From contig NZ_CAAAHX010000002.1 in the NCBI RefSeq assembly GCF_900639865.1, positions 186,001-250,000 on the forward strand: a stretch of 64,000 nt of DNA, in the 5' to 3' direction. The notes under the pieces were generated by a model. That model did no database searches. It worked only from the letters and a program-made list of their open reading frames with translations, and was not told the DNA's origin. Shown one piece after another: positions 34,451 through 44,750 of the stretch (the stretch's first letter is position 1; each line of letters opens with the position of its first letter). Both the position numbers and the translations under genes were made by a program. The stretch comes from Legionella gresilensis (GTDB lineage Bacteria > Pseudomonadota > Gammaproteobacteria > Legionellales > Legionellaceae).

Positions 34451-36310
34451 ATGATGCATAACAAATATCCGTTTTGGAAAAATATAGCGTTAGTTATTGT
34501 TGCTGTAATTGGTCTTATTTATGCTGTTCCAAACTTATATAGTGAGGATCCGGCTATCCAAATATCTTCGCAAACAACAATAGATATTGAGCAACTTAAA
34601 CAGCAGGTAGCCAATCTTCTTGCTGAGGCTAAAATAAACTACAATTCGATAACTGCTAGTAATGAAAGCGTAGAATTAAGATTCGCCTCAACTGATACCC
34701 AATTATTAGCTCAAGATGTCCTTAAAAAAGGCTTAGGTCAAGGTTACACAATTGCTTTGAATTTAGCGCCTGCTACGCCTAGTTGGTTTAGTAAAATCAA
34801 TGCTGAACCTATGAAGCAGGGCCTTGATTTACGTGGTGGTGTTCATTTTCTCTTAGAAGTTGATGTTGATAGTTTGATCAATCGTCGCTATGAAGGATTA
34901 ATGAAAAATATTGGTCAAGATTTGCGAGAAAAGGGAATACGTTATGCAGGTATTCGTTATTTTCCAGATAAAGGTATCAATATTATATTTCGTACCCCTG
35001 AAGCGATTGACGATGCTGCTCTTGAGATTAAAAACAACTTACCAGGTATCGCAGTTAATAAATTAAAAGAAACAAACACACTAGTTGTTTCCTTAGCACC
35101 AACTGAGCTTAATAGTATAAGACAAAGTACCATCGAACAAACAATGAGTATTTTGCGAAATCGAGTTAATGAGTTAGGCGTTGGTGAAGCTGTTGTTCAG
35201 CAACAAGGCGCTACCCGAATAGCTGTTGACCTGCCTGGAATCCAGGATGCGGCCAGGGCAAAACAAATTTTAGGTGGTACAGCAACGTTAGAATTTCATC
35301 TTGTTGATCAAGAAAATGATCCGCAGGTTGCTAAACAAACGGGTGCGGTTCCGGTTAATAGTAAACTTTATATGATGGATGGCCATCCAATTTTATTAAA
35401 AAAACAAGTTGTATTAAGTGGCGATTCAATTACCAGTGCTGTTTCTAGCTTTGACCAACAAACTGCTTCACCAGCAGTACAGGTTCAACTTGGCGGTGGC
35501 GGCGAAAGTTTATTTACCAAAATAACACGTGAGAACATTGGTAAACGGATGGCAATTGTTTTCGTAGAAACGAAAACAGCTTTACAAACAATAAACGGCG
35601 TTGCAAAACGTGCTTCTCATCGTGAAGAACGCGTTATTAGTGCACCTGTTATCCAAAATGCGTTAGGAAATAACTTTCAGATCACCGGCTTAACAGATTC
35701 AAAAGAAGCCAGCAATTTAGCCTTATTACTTCGTGCAGGCGCCTTACCGGCAGTCATTTATCCTGTTGAGGAACGTACGGTTGGTCCTTCACTGGGTAAA
35801 GAAAATATACGCCGTGGAATTGTATCTTTAGAAGTTGGCATGGGTTTAATTTTAATACTTATGTTAGTTTACTATCGGTTTTTTGGTTTAGTGGCGAATA
35901 TTGGCTTATTTTTAAACCTTGTTTTGTTAAGTGCGTTATTATCATTAATTGGTACTACCCTCACCTTACCTGGTATCGCGGCTTTTGTTTTAACAGTAGG
36001 TATGGCAGTTGATGCGAACGTTTTAATTTATGAACGTATACGTGAAGAACTACGTAATGGCATGTCACCGCAAGCAGCGATTTATGCAGGTTATGATCGG
36101 GCTTTCTCAACCATTATCGATGCTAATGTTACAACTCTAATTGTTGGTGTTGTGTTATTTGCGATAGGGACCGGACCAGTACGTGGTTTTGCAGTTATAT
36201 TGTCATTAGGCTTATTAACTTCAATGCTAACAAGCATTACTTATACACGTGCGATAGTAAATTGGTACTATGGCGGACGGAATGTAAAAAAATTATCTAT
36301 AGGTATTTAA
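34451..36310 (+). CDS. secD: Protein translocase subunit SecD
   Basis: SecD is an inner-membrane RND-type protein that uses the proton gradient to complete protein export. The start at ATG 34451 (GGTAGGG upstream) gives 619 aa and the usual N-terminus MMHNKYPFWKNIALVIV. A frame from 34385 overlaps yajC and is not needed. One N-terminal membrane helix is followed by the large periplasmic P1 domain (QGLDLRGGVHFLLEVD) and five C-terminal helices with the motif GMAVDANVLIYERIREE. It is followed by secF after 12 bp. Confidence 0.98.
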   Translation: MMHNKYPFWKNIALVIVAVIGLIYAVPNLYSEDPAIQISSQTTIDIEQLKQQVANLLAEAKINYNSITASNESVELRFASTDTQLLAQDVLKKGLGQGYTIALNLAPATPSWFSKINAEPMKQGLDLRGGVHFLLEVDVDSLINRRYEGLMKNIGQDLREKGIRYAGIRYFPDKGINIIFRTPEAIDDAALEIKNNLPGIAVNKLKETNTLVVSLAPTELNSIRQSTIEQTMSILRNRVNELGVGEAVVQQQGATRIAVDLPGIQDAARAKQILGGTATLEFHLVDQENDPQVAKQTGAVPVNSKLYMMDGHPILLKKQVVLSGDSITSAVSSFDQQTASPAVQVQLGGGGESLFTKITRENIGKRMAIVFVETKTALQTINGVAKRASHREERVISAPVIQNALGNNFQITGLTDSKEASNLALLLRAGALPAVIYPVEERTVGPSLGKENIRRGIVSLEVGMGLILILMLVYYRFFGLVANIGLFLNLVLLSALLSLIGTTLTLPGIAAFVLTVGMAVDANVLIYERIREELRNGMSPQAAIYAGYDRAFSTIIDANVTTLIVGVVLFAIGTGPVRGFAVILSLGLLTSMLTSITYTRAIVNWYYGGRNVKKLSIGI

Positions 36311-36322
36311 GGCGAGAAATAG

Positions 36323-37243
36323 ATGGAATTTTTTAATCCAAATTCAAAAATAGATTTTATGGGGGCAAGAAAGTGGACAGCTATATTTTCTGCCCTAATT
36401 TTCATTATTTCGATTAGTGCTTTGGTAGTTAATGGCTTAAAGTGGGGCCTTGACTTTACCGGTGGTACGCAAATCGAAGTGTCTTTTCCTGAGTCAGCTA
36501 ATCTTACATTGATTCGTGATAATCTTTATCAAGCTGGTTTTAAAGAAGCACAGGTAATTAGCTATGGTACTTCAAAAGATGTCTTAATTAGTATTGCTCC
36601 ACGAATGAATCAAGAGCAAAGCATCTTAGTTGATAAAGTTATGGGTGCTTTACCGCCAGGCGCTATTAAGCAACGAGTTGATTTTGTAGGCCCGCAGGTA
36701 GGTGAGGAATTGGCAACGAAAGGTGCCTTAGCTATTATCGTGTCTTTGTTAGGAACAATGATCTATATTGCCATGCGTTTTGAATACCGCCTTGCAGTAA
36801 GTTCTGCTGTTGCTTTAATCCATGATCCAGTGTTGATATTAGGCATATTCGCTATGTTTCACGTTGAATTTGATTTAAAAGCGCTAGCAGGTCTTTTAGC
36901 TGTAATAGGTTATTCTCTTAATGATACGATTGTCGTGTTTGATAGAGTAAGAGAAAATTTTGTCAAAATTCGTCGTGCTGAACCATTAGAAATCATGAAT
37001 ATTTCAATTAATCAAACGTTATCAAGAACTATCATGACTTCATTGCTTACATTATTTGTTGTTGTTGCTCTCTTTATCTATGGTGGTGAGACAATTCGTA
37101 GCTTCTCGCTTGCGTTAATAATAGGTATTGTTGTAGGAACATATTCTTCCATTTATGTAGCTGGCGCTTTAGCAGTTGGTATGGGACTTGATAGAAAAGA
37201 TTTTCTTCCTAGTCAGCGTCGTGAAGTTGATGACCGGCCTTAA
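36323..37243 (+). CDS. secF: Protein translocase subunit SecF
   Basis: SecF is the partner of SecD. The 306-aa product has six membrane helices and the periplasmic segment after helix 1 with LKWGLDFTGGTQIEVSF. The conserved motif IGYSLNDTIVVFDRVREN is in helix 4. It lies 12 bp after secD with ribosome binding site AAGGCGAG. It closes the yajC-secD-secF operon, and a hairpin follows 12 bp after the stop codon. Confidence 0.98.
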   Translation: MEFFNPNSKIDFMGARKWTAIFSALIFIISISALVVNGLKWGLDFTGGTQIEVSFPESANLTLIRDNLYQAGFKEAQVISYGTSKDVLISIAPRMNQEQSILVDKVMGALPPGAIKQRVDFVGPQVGEELATKGALAIIVSLLGTMIYIAMRFEYRLAVSSAVALIHDPVLILGIFAMFHVEFDLKALAGLLAVIGYSLNDTIVVFDRVRENFVKIRRAEPLEIMNISINQTLSRTIMTSLLTLFVVVALFIYGGETIRSFSLALIIGIVVGTYSSIYVAGALAVGMGLDRKDFLPSQRREVDDRP

Positions 37244-37254
37244 CTATTAAATTT

Positions 37255-37284
37255 CGACATAAAAGGTTAAATTCTTTTATGTCG
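37255..37284 (+). terminator. Hairpin after secF
   Basis: CGACATAAAAG (37255-37265) and CTTTTATGTCG (37274-37284) form a perfect 11-bp stem with an 8-base loop just after secF. No T-run follows, so it may be a weak or Rho-assisted terminator. Confidence 0.5.
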
Positions 37285-37456
37285 TCAAGAAAGCGTATCA
37301 GTTATTTAAGCTTCAATAGTTAAGTATTCAATGGTAAAAATAATTTTTTTGTCATGAAGTGCAGGCTATATACTTATTGAGTCCTAGAACTTTATAGTAT
37401 ATATCGTAAACCTATACAAACTAGGTATAATTCAACCTTTTATATTTAAAGAGCAT

Positions 37457-38392
37457 ATGAAGCTGTTGCGTGGTTTAGACTCAGTAACTGCCTTTAAAGC
37501 AGGAGCTGTAGCGACAATAGGAAATTTTGACGGTGTGCATTTAGGGCACCAAGCCCTTTTGGCAAAGCTTAAAGCTGAAGCTCTAAAACTTAAGCTGCCT
37601 TCTATCGTTTTAATATTTGAGCCTCAACCTGGTGAGTTTTTTTGTAAGGAAAAAGCGCCAGCACGCCTTACTAATTTAAGAGAAAAAATAGAAATCCTAC
37701 AAAAAGTACAAATTGATTATCTTTATTGCCTCAGATTTAATCAAAAATTAGCAAATATGTTAGCGACTGATTTTGCACAAACTTATTTTTTTTCTCTACT
37801 ACACGCTAAATATCTTTTGGTTGGTGAAGATTTTCGTTTTGGCCGGGGTAGGCAAGGAGACATTAATTTACTAACTAGTATGGCTAAAAACTCTGATTGT
37901 GTGATCGATATATTCTCCAATTATGTTTTAGATGGTCAGCGTATAAGTTCAACAAAAATTAGGAATTTACTTTCGCAAAACCAGTTAACAGAGGCACAAG
38001 ACATGCTGGGTAGGCCATATAGTTTTTGTGGCAGGGTTATTGAAGGACAGAAACGAGGGCGTGAGTGGGGTATTCCTACAGCAAACCTAAATTTAAAACG
38101 TTTAACTTTACCTTTCACTGGCGTTTTTTGTGTTCAAGTCCAACATGAAAACGGTCAAATAATAAATGGTATTGCTAATTTAGGATGTAGACCAACAGTC
38201 GATGGTAAACGGAATGTATTAGAAGTACATTTATTTAATTTTAATGGTAATTTATATGGCAAAATGCTAAAAGTTATTTTTTTACATAAATTACGTGACG
38301 AAGTTAAGTTTTCTTCTATTGAAGACTTAGTTCAACAAATACACTATGATGTTAAAGAGGCAAAGTGTTATTTTAATGATTTAGTTGTTTAA
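37457..38392 (+). CDS. ribF: Bifunctional riboflavin kinase / FAD synthetase
   Basis: RibF makes FMN from riboflavin and FAD from FMN in the cytoplasm. The 311-aa product has the nucleotidyltransferase domain first, with TIGNFDGVHLGHQALL (residues about 21-36) and ISSTKIRNLL (about 164-173). The riboflavin kinase domain follows, with GRPYSFCGRVIEGQKRGRE and GIPTANLNL. A TATAAT at 37425-37430 is a likely -10 element. It is followed by ileS and lspA, a common order. Confidence 0.97.
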   Translation: MKLLRGLDSVTAFKAGAVATIGNFDGVHLGHQALLAKLKAEALKLKLPSIVLIFEPQPGEFFCKEKAPARLTNLREKIEILQKVQIDYLYCLRFNQKLANMLATDFAQTYFFSLLHAKYLLVGEDFRFGRGRQGDINLLTSMAKNSDCVIDIFSNYVLDGQRISSTKIRNLLSQNQLTEAQDMLGRPYSFCGRVIEGQKRGREWGIPTANLNLKRLTLPFTGVFCVQVQHENGQIINGIANLGCRPTVDGKRNVLEVHLFNFNGNLYGKMLKVIFLHKLRDEVKFSSIEDLVQQIHYDVKEAKCYFNDLVV

Positions 38393-38432
38393 ATATTATA
38401 ATATTATTTAATTTATATCGAGTAGTTATAGA

Positions 38433-41231
38433 ATGGCAGAGTATAAAGATACCCTTAATTTACCTCATACAGCTTTCCCCATGAAGGCTAACCTTGCGCA
38501 GCGTGAACCTCAGTTTTTGAAGACATGGGATTCAATTAATATTTATAAAAAAATTAGACAAATACGAGCTAACGGCGAGCATTTTATCCTTCATGACGGC
38601 CCACCTTATGCTAATGGTCATCTGCACTGCGGACATGCTTTAAATAAAATTTTAAAGGATATTATTGTTAAATCAAAAACCTTAAGTGGTTTTGATGCAC
38701 CTTTTGTGCCCGGCTGGGATTGCCATGGTTTACCCATCGAATTGAATGTAGAGAAAAAAATAGGAAAGGCTGGCGTAAAAGTAGACGCTAAAGAATTTCG
38801 AATTAAATGCCGCCAATATGCCGAAAGCCAGATTAATATACAGAGAGAAGAATTTAAACGTTTAGGTGTTTTCGGTGATTGGCATGAACCCTATGCAACT
38901 TACAATTACAATTATGAAGCGAATATTATTCGAGCATTAGGTAAAATTATTGAAAATGGTCATTTACAGCAGGGTTTTAAACCAGTTCATTGGTGTATTG
39001 ATTGTGGTTCTGCTCTTGCTGAAGCTGAAGTAGATTATGAAGATAAAACATCATTCTCCATTGATGTTGCATTTTATGCAAATGATCCAAATGAATTTAT
39101 TAGTCTATTTGGAAAAACACTCTCAATTAAACCTGTTATAGTTCCTATTTGGACTACAACGCCTTGGACTTTGCCAGCAAATGAAGCTGTAACGTTAAAT
39201 CCTAAGTTAAATTATAGTTTAGTTGATAACGGTGAACATTATTTTTTAATTGTAGAAGAGTTAGTTGAACAAGTAATGAGTCGCTATGGATTTTTAAATT
39301 ATCAATCTTATGGCAAGCTACAGGGTAAAAGTTTTACTCATCTAAAGTTACAACATCCTTTTTATGAACGACTCGTACCTATTATCACAGGCGAACATGT
39401 TACTACTGAATCAGGTACAGGTTGTGTCCATACTGCGCCTGCCCATGGCGTTGACGACTATACAGTAGGGCAAGCCTTTAATTTACCTTTAGTAAATCCT
39501 GTAATGGGTAATGGCTGTTACACAGGAGATGTTCAGTACTTTGGCGGCCTGTCCGTATTAAAAGCAAATGAACCGATAATTGAACTTCTTAGCGAAAGAA
39601 ATAGTCTTCTCCATAAGACACAGATCATTCATAGTTATCCTCATTGCTGGCGCCATAAAACTCCGATGATTTTTTTAGCCACGCCGCAATGGTTTATCTC
39701 TATGGATCAAAATGGCTTAAGACAACATATTTTAAAGGAAATAGAACAAGTTAATTGGGTTCCTGAGTGGGGCAAACCACGTATTACCAATATGGTCGAG
39801 AACAGACCTGATTGGTGTATATCTCGGCAAAGAGCCTGGGGAACGCCTATTCCTTTATTTGTTCATAAAGCAACCCGGCAGCTACATCCCAATACTTTAG
39901 AATTACTAGAAAAAGTCGCTAAACGGGTAGAAAAAGAGGGTATCGAAGCTTGGTTTGCTTTAAACTCTGAGGAGCTTTTAGGCCAAGATGCTAATGATTA
40001 TGATAAATTAAATGATACCTTAGATGTATGGTTTGATTCGGGTATTTCTCATTACAGTGTTTTGCTGCAAAATCAAGCATTAGGCTTACCAGCTGATGTT
40101 TATTTTGAAGGTTCAGATCAACACCGTGGTTGGTTTAATTCATCATTAACGACAGCAGTTGCAATGTATGGCCATGCACCTTATAAAACTGTCTTAACAC
40201 ATGGTTATACGGTTGATTCGGAAGGTAAAAAACTTTCTAAATCAAAAGGTAATTATGTTTCTTTAGATAAATTAATTAACCAATACGGTGCGGATGTATT
40301 ACGATTATGGGTATCCTCAACCGATTATCGCAATGAAGTAAGTATTTCTGAAGAAATTATCAAACGTACTAGCGACGCTTATAGACGGATTCGTAATACA
40401 GCAAGGTTCTTATTAGCTAATTTAGTTGATTTTGAACCAGAAAATCACCTTATAGCGCCGGAACAATTAGTAGCCCTTGATAGTTGGGCTATTAAGCGAA
40501 CCCAAATATTACAAGAAGAGATTTTAACTGCTTACAGGCAATACAATTTTCATATTATTTACCAAAAAATTCATAATTTCTGCGCTGTAGATATGGGTAG
40601 CTTTTATTTAGATGTGATTAAAGACAGGCAATATACTACCCCTAAAAACAGTTTGGCACGTCGTTCTTGCCAAACAGCTATGTATCATATTGTACAAGCT
40701 TTAACGCGTTGGCTTGCTCCTATTCTTTCTTTTACAGCAGAAGAGATATGGCAATGTATTCCTGGTCAAACGATAGGATCAGTTTTCTTAGAAACTTGGT
40801 ACACAGCCTGGCCTGAAATTAACAATGTCGATATGATCTTATGGCAACGTTTGCAAAATGTTCGCAATGAAGTTAATAAAGCGTTAGAAGCTCAACGTCA
40901 ACAAGGTATTATTGGTTCAGCCTTAGCAGCTGAAGTAACACTTTATGCAAGCCCAGATTTAGCAGAGCAATTAACTCAACTAGGTGAAGAGTTACGCTTT
41001 TTATTAATTACTTCTTCAGCGCTTGTTAAACCCTTAAATGATAAGCCAGCTGAAATTAACATCAATACGGAATTAGATTTAGCCATTGCTGTTAAAGCAA
41101 GTGAAATGGAAAAATGTGCACGTTGTTGGCATCGATCAGATGACATTGGTTTAAATCCGGAGTATCCTGATTTATGCAACCGCTGTATAAACAATATAAC
41201 TGGAAAGGATGAGGTTAGATACTTCGCATGA
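38433..41231 (+). CDS. ileS: Isoleucyl-tRNA synthetase
   Basis: This class I tRNA synthetase has 932 aa, normal for the bacterial type. Its HIGH motif is in [14 protein letters not shown] near residue 57 and its KMSKS motif appears as KKLSKSKGN near residue 605. The editing domain contains [18 protein letters not shown], with the [10 protein letters not shown] signature. A C-terminal zinc site uses CARCWHRS and LCNRCINN. The stop codon overlaps the lspA start (ATGA), so the two are translationally coupled. Confidence 0.98.
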   Translation: MAEYKDTLNLPHTAFPMKANLAQREPQFLKTWDSINIYKKIRQIRANGEHFILHDGPPYANGHLHCGHALNKILKDIIVKSKTLSGFDAPFVPGWDCHGLPIELNVEKKIGKAGVKVDAKEFRIKCRQYAESQINIQREEFKRLGVFGDWHEPYATYNYNYEANIIRALGKIIENGHLQQGFKPVHWCIDCGSALAEAEVDYEDKTSFSIDVAFYANDPNEFISLFGKTLSIKPVIVPIWTTTPWTLPANEAVTLNPKLNYSLVDNGEHYFLIVEELVEQVMSRYGFLNYQSYGKLQGKSFTHLKLQHPFYERLVPIITGEHVTTESGTGCVHTAPAHGVDDYTVGQAFNLPLVNPVMGNGCYTGDVQYFGGLSVLKANEPIIELLSERNSLLHKTQIIHSYPHCWRHKTPMIFLATPQWFISMDQNGLRQHILKEIEQVNWVPEWGKPRITNMVENRPDWCISRQRAWGTPIPLFVHKATRQLHPNTLELLEKVAKRVEKEGIEAWFALNSEELLGQDANDYDKLNDTLDVWFDSGISHYSVLLQNQALGLPADVYFEGSDQHRGWFNSSLTTAVAMYGHAPYKTVLTHGYTVDSEGKKLSKSKGNYVSLDKLINQYGADVLRLWVSSTDYRNEVSISEEIIKRTSDAYRRIRNTARFLLANLVDFEPENHLIAPEQLVALDSWAIKRTQILQEEILTAYRQYNFHIIYQKIHNFCAVDMGSFYLDVIKDRQYTTPKNSLARRSCQTAMYHIVQALTRWLAPILSFTAEEIWQCIPGQTIGSVFLETWYTAWPEINNVDMILWQRLQNVRNEVNKALEAQRQQGIIGSALAAEVTLYASPDLAEQLTQLGEELRFLLITSSALVKPLNDKPAEININTELDLAIAVKASEMEKCARCWHRSDDIGLNPEYPDLCNRCINNITGKDEVRYFA

Positions 41232-41704
41232 AAAAATGGCCCTGGTTACTTTTAAGTCTATTAGTTATTTGTATTGATCAACTTTCTAAGTTCTGGGCTG
41301 CAACCCAACTTCTGCCTTATCAACCTGAACCTTTATTGCCAATGGTTAATTTCACCTTGGCATATAATACAGGCGCTGCATTTAGCTTTTTAAGCAATGC
41401 AGGTGGATGGCAACGTTGGTTATTTGCCATATTTAGCTTAGTAATGAGCGCTGTGTTATTAATATGGCTTTTACGAACGCCTAAGCACTTAAAACTACAA
41501 TTAACAGGTATAAGCCTAGTTTTAGGTGGCGCCATAGGAAATTTATACGATCGAGCCATTGTAGGTTATGTCGTTGATTTTATTCAAGTCTATTATAAAA
41601 ATTTTTATTGGCCTGTATTTAATATAGCAGATAGCGCCATTTGTATAGGCGCTTTTCTATTATTACTCGATTTAAGCAAAAATAGCTGTCGACAGCGTGT
41701 TTAA
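41228..41704 (+). CDS. lspA: Lipoprotein signal peptidase LspA
   Basis: LspA is an inner-membrane aspartyl protease that removes lipoprotein signal peptides. The 158-aa product has four membrane helices and the motifs [34 protein letters not shown] and [12 protein letters not shown], with the catalytic Asp in the last two. It overlaps ileS by 4 bp. Its last 33 bp overlap the end of the convergent aldolase-like gene, an unusually tight arrangement. Confidence 0.97.
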   Translation: MKKWPWLLLSLLVICIDQLSKFWAATQLLPYQPEPLLPMVNFTLAYNTGAAFSFLSNAGGWQRWLFAIFSLVMSAVLLIWLLRTPKHLKLQLTGISLVLGGAIGNLYDRAIVGYVVDFIQVYYKNFYWPVFNIADSAICIGAFLLLLDLSKNSCRQRV

Positions 41705-42226
41705 TTGTGTAGCCTCTGGATTTAAAATACTGACTGCATCTACTGAAGGTAAAGATAAATAATGCTCAGCCTCATCCCACTCAACTTCTATTGGAAATAA
41801 ACGTAACATAGGTAAGCATCTATTTAATAGCACGCAAAAAGATAGCGTTGAGGGATATGGACGTACTTGATAATAACCTAAAGCCATAACTTGCATTGCT
41901 TCAGAGATTGTAGCAACCCCTGGTAAATAATTAATTGAGTAAATTGAAGCAGTTTGAGCAATGGCTGGTAAAAATCCAGGGCTGGAAACAAAATGAACAC
42001 CTGCTTGATAGCAATTCTCTAATTGTTGCGTATTAATAATATTAGCTGCACCGATACGTAATTTTGGGAATTGTTGCAGGATAGATTTTAGTAAAGTTTC
42101 ATCATGGGTATTGATTTCAACAGCGGAGAAACCAGCTTGGGCAACTTGTTGAAGTCTATTAAAAAGTAATGCATCAACATCTAGCGTCACAATAATTGTT
42201 TGTGTGTTAAATAATTTATCAGTCAT
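41672..42226 (-). CDS. KDPG-aldolase-like protein lacking the catalytic lysine
   Basis: This 184-aa protein is related to 2-keto-3-deoxy-6-phosphogluconate aldolase (Eda). Matching segments are FSAVEINTHDE (E. coli VRVLEVTLRTE), RIGAANIINTQQL (IVGAGTVLNPQQL), HFVSSPG (QFAISPG) and YLPGVATISEAM (LIPGISTVSELM). The Schiff-base Lys133 of E. coli (FKFFPAE) aligns with Arg122 (QVRPYPS). The phosphate-binding CPTGGI is replaced by LFPIEV. It is probably not an active aldolase. The start at 42226 has AAGAG 5 bp upstream; a frame from 42256 has none. Its 3' end overlaps lspA by 33 bp. Confidence 0.72.
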   Translation of the reverse strand: MTDKLFNTQTIIVTLDVDALLFNRLQQVAQAGFSAVEINTHDETLLKSILQQFPKLRIGAANIINTQQLENCYQAGVHFVSSPGFLPAIAQTASIYSINYLPGVATISEAMQVMALGYYQVRPYPSTLSFCVLLNRCLPMLRLFPIEVEWDEAEHYLSLPSVDAVSILNPEATQLNTLSTAIFA

Positions 42227-42382
42227 TATACTCTTCATGATCAAACGGCAATGCACTTATGGTAGAAGAGTTAGCGCTTCTTAGCAAGTATCTGAAGCAA
42301 TTAGATTATCTTGATTATCATAAATAATTTTTCTTATTCATTCTTCTTTAAGGAATGAAAAAATTAAATTCACCTAGCGAAG

Positions 42383-42494
42383 ATATAGCGCTACCCACTA
42401 AAGTTTATATTATATTGCAAGTTTGTTCGGGCCAGACCTGTACTTAGTTATACGCCTTCGCCTCACTCTCTTGCGTTTTGTCTAAAGCCTATAG
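42383..42494. repeat. TATAGCG-family repeat, copy 1
   Basis: About 112 bp that align with the element at 52844-52959. Shared parts are the left end (tatagcgctacccactaa), the central TTATATTATATTGCAAG-like block and the CACTCTCTTGCG-like block near the right end. The right terminal repeat is degenerate here. The element ends next to the stop codon of the 502-aa gene at 42496. Confidence 0.6.
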
Positions 42495-42495
42495 C

Positions 42496-44004
42496 TTACA
42501 TCTTTGGTGCCATTGTGGGTGTATAAATTTGCTGTCTTTGATAATCTTGTTTTCTTGTTGTTTCGATATCGTTAGTTACGGCGCGGCCAAGGATAGATTG
42601 TAGTGGTACATGTGAATCACTAGGTCTTGAAGATTGCATGCGCTGTGCTTTCTTTAAATCGTGATTAGGTCTACGTAACTCAGCTTCAATACTTGCCTTT
42701 GTCGCCTGTAAATGGGAAATTTGATTCTTTAACTGACTAATTTCTTGGTTAAGCGTATTTTGCCTTCCCCGAGTGCTGGTTGCGTTGATTGCTCGTTCTT
42801 GATGAAATTTATTTTCTGCTTCCTTGTTTTCTTTAACAAGACCAGGAATGACTACTAACTCGGGTTTACGTTTAATAAATTCTGCAGCAGCTTTTTCTTT
42901 CCAATTTTCGTTTTTATAATCCGTATGTTTATCAACTAGAAGGAACGTATTATTCTCCTTAATAAACTCTTGATCAGGCCTTAAAATGTAAGTAGCTTTG
43001 TCAAATGACCTTGTTTCATTACCATCTACATCGTAAAGTTTTTTCTTGCCTTCATATACGTCAAGCATATCTTTTAGCATGGCGCGTTGCATATGCAATT
43101 TATTATGCTCATGCATTAGGTCCATGGCCTTTTTTTCATCAGCAGGGTCTTTACTAGCAAGTAATGTATCAATCTTTAACGTTTGTTCCTGTAATTGACC
43201 GTCAATTTGATTTATACGGCTTGCAATATTAGCTTTAATCGCTTCGGTATTGCCAGGATCAGCTGTATCTTGTAATTCAAATTGATTAACTTCATCTAGG
43301 CCAGTTTCAAATGCGGCATAGCGCTTATCAATGGTGTCTTTATACTCGTCAATCTTTGCAAGTTCTTTGTTAATTAAAGCTATCTCTTCCTCTTTGCTCT
43401 TTAGCTCTTTTTGAGTTTTTTCTATAATTTTTTCAGCTAATTCTAAGGTTTCTTTTAATTCAATAGGATCTTCAGTGTTAAGAAGTTTTTGTACATCTTC
43501 TTCATGCTTAAGCAGTTTTTCAATTTGTTCTTGAGCATACTCACAAATTCTCTTATAATGCTCACTTTTTCTATTAGCCAGTTTATGAAGCAAATAAGCT
43601 AATATATGGTGGCGGCGTTCTTGTTGTTCCCTCATTTCTTGCTGTATGTTTTCTTCTTCATCAATTTCCTTAATGCACTCCGCTATAATTTCCTCCCGTA
43701 AGGTTTCGCCAGCCTTAGATTCCAAAAATTTCATGACATCTTTGGCATCTTTCAAACCACGCTGCGCTAAATCTCCTAATTCTTCTAAAAGTTTATTTGC
43801 TTCTCCTGAGAGGGTATTTTCATTTGAAGAGGATTCACGACTTGCTCGTTCCTGTAGGGTTTTTACAAGAAAATCGTATAAAATAGCATTATTTGGCCCT
43901 GTGGGTTCTTCTAATTCTATACTTGAAGTTAATCCTGCTTTATCTGTAAAAGCATGGAGAGAATCTGCAAGAAGCCGCGTTAATTGCTTTAATTTAGTCG
44001 ACAT
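42496..44004 (-). CDS. Coiled-coil hypothetical protein, 502 aa
   Basis: This is an unrecognised soluble protein. Residues about 100-340 are highly charged and helical with heptad-like runs (IIEKTQKELKSKEEEIALINKE-type sequence and QEMREQQERRHHILAYLLHK), predicting long coiled coils. A second coiled coil lies around residues 410-460 (LNQEISQLKNQISHLQATK). The C-terminus is Gln/Pro/Thr-rich and disordered. No signal peptide or membrane segment is seen. A TTTAGTCGACAT region contains the ATG, with only a weak ribosome binding site upstream. Coiled-coil proteins without homologues are common among Legionella effectors, so that role is conceivable. A 128-codon frame on the other strand is a shadow. 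Confidence 0.75.
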   Translation of the reverse strand: MSTKLKQLTRLLADSLHAFTDKAGLTSSIELEEPTGPNNAILYDFLVKTLQERASRESSSNENTLSGEANKLLEELGDLAQRGLKDAKDVMKFLESKAGETLREEIIAECIKEIDEEENIQQEMREQQERRHHILAYLLHKLANRKSEHYKRICEYAQEQIEKLLKHEEDVQKLLNTEDPIELKETLELAEKIIEKTQKELKSKEEEIALINKELAKIDEYKDTIDKRYAAFETGLDEVNQFELQDTADPGNTEAIKANIASRINQIDGQLQEQTLKIDTLLASKDPADEKKAMDLMHEHNKLHMQRAMLKDMLDVYEGKKKLYDVDGNETRSFDKATYILRPDQEFIKENNTFLLVDKHTDYKNENWKEKAAAEFIKRKPELVVIPGLVKENKEAENKFHQERAINATSTRGRQNTLNQEISQLKNQISHLQATKASIEAELRRPNHDLKKAQRMQSSRPSDSHVPLQSILGRAVTNDIETTRKQDYQRQQIYTPTMAPKM

Positions 44005-44098
44005 AGCTAAACCTATTCATGTTCTAATATAATTATACCGAAGTAATTGTTTCGTTGGAAGCCTTATTGGTTATTTATAAAACAAATTTTAAGTTAAC

Positions 44099-44548
44099 TT
44101 ACCAACATCTAGAGGCAGGCCCTGTTGGTGCACCTCCGGGGCCAGCAGTAATACCTTTCACACCTAAGCTATTTAAAGTTAAGGTTTGGCAACGACTATC
44201 ATTAGTTGCCTGCTGATTATTCGGTACAGCTTGTAGAGTGTAACTAGAAGGTGTTTGCGCTGTAATTGATAAAGTATACCATTGATCAGGAGATAAATTA
44301 GTTCCTCTTACATCAGTTGCATTACCGGTACCTATTGTTGCTGTTTGATAAGTATTTTGCTGAGTGTAGTATCGCTCCATGCGACTTGCTAAATCAAGTA
44401 AAGCAGCTTGCCCATCAGCACGCCTGCTGCGAGTAACATAATCACGATAACTAGGATAAGCAATCGCTGCTAATATAGCTGCAATAACAACCACAATCAT
44501 TAATTCAATTAAGGTAAACCCTCTATTTAGACTTTTAACCCTTATCAT
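44099..44548 (-). CDS. pilE: Type IV pilin-like protein (PilE family)
   Basis: This 149-aa protein has a type III (prepilin) signal: [10 protein letters not shown] followed by [20 protein letters not shown], with cleavage after Gly10 and Glu at mature position 5. The region [29 protein letters not shown] (in two parts) is typical of PilE-type minor pilins. A C-terminal cysteine pair (RCQTLTL and ASRCW) can form the D-region disulfide. No other pil gene is nearby. A PilD peptidase encoded elsewhere would process it, as it would the pseudopilins of the type II system. Confidence 0.9.
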   Translation of the reverse strand: MIRVKSLNRGFTLIELMIVVVIAAILAAIAYPSYRDYVTRSRRADGQAALLDLASRMERYYTQQNTYQTATIGTGNATDVRGTNLSPDQWYTLSITAQTPSSYTLQAVPNNQQATNDSRCQTLTLNSLGVKGITAGPGGAPTGPASRCW

Positions 44549-44750
44549 GTTTAATTCCTTGCCTTAGAGCTCTTGCATAGGCTGTATCTTTGGATAAGAA
44601 TTACCTAAATCCTTTGATAAATCAACGATACTTTCGTTAAAATTAGATAAAATACTTCAATATATGTTGCTAACTCTTCACCTTTTATCTCTTTACTCTT
44701 CACGACCCCTTATGATTTTAAATAGTTGTTATCTAAATTAATATTTAAAG

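Noticed and set aside
43646-44032. 128-codon frame opposite the coiled-coil gene
   Set aside because: It is a Ser-rich shadow of the minus-strand gene with no ribosome binding site.
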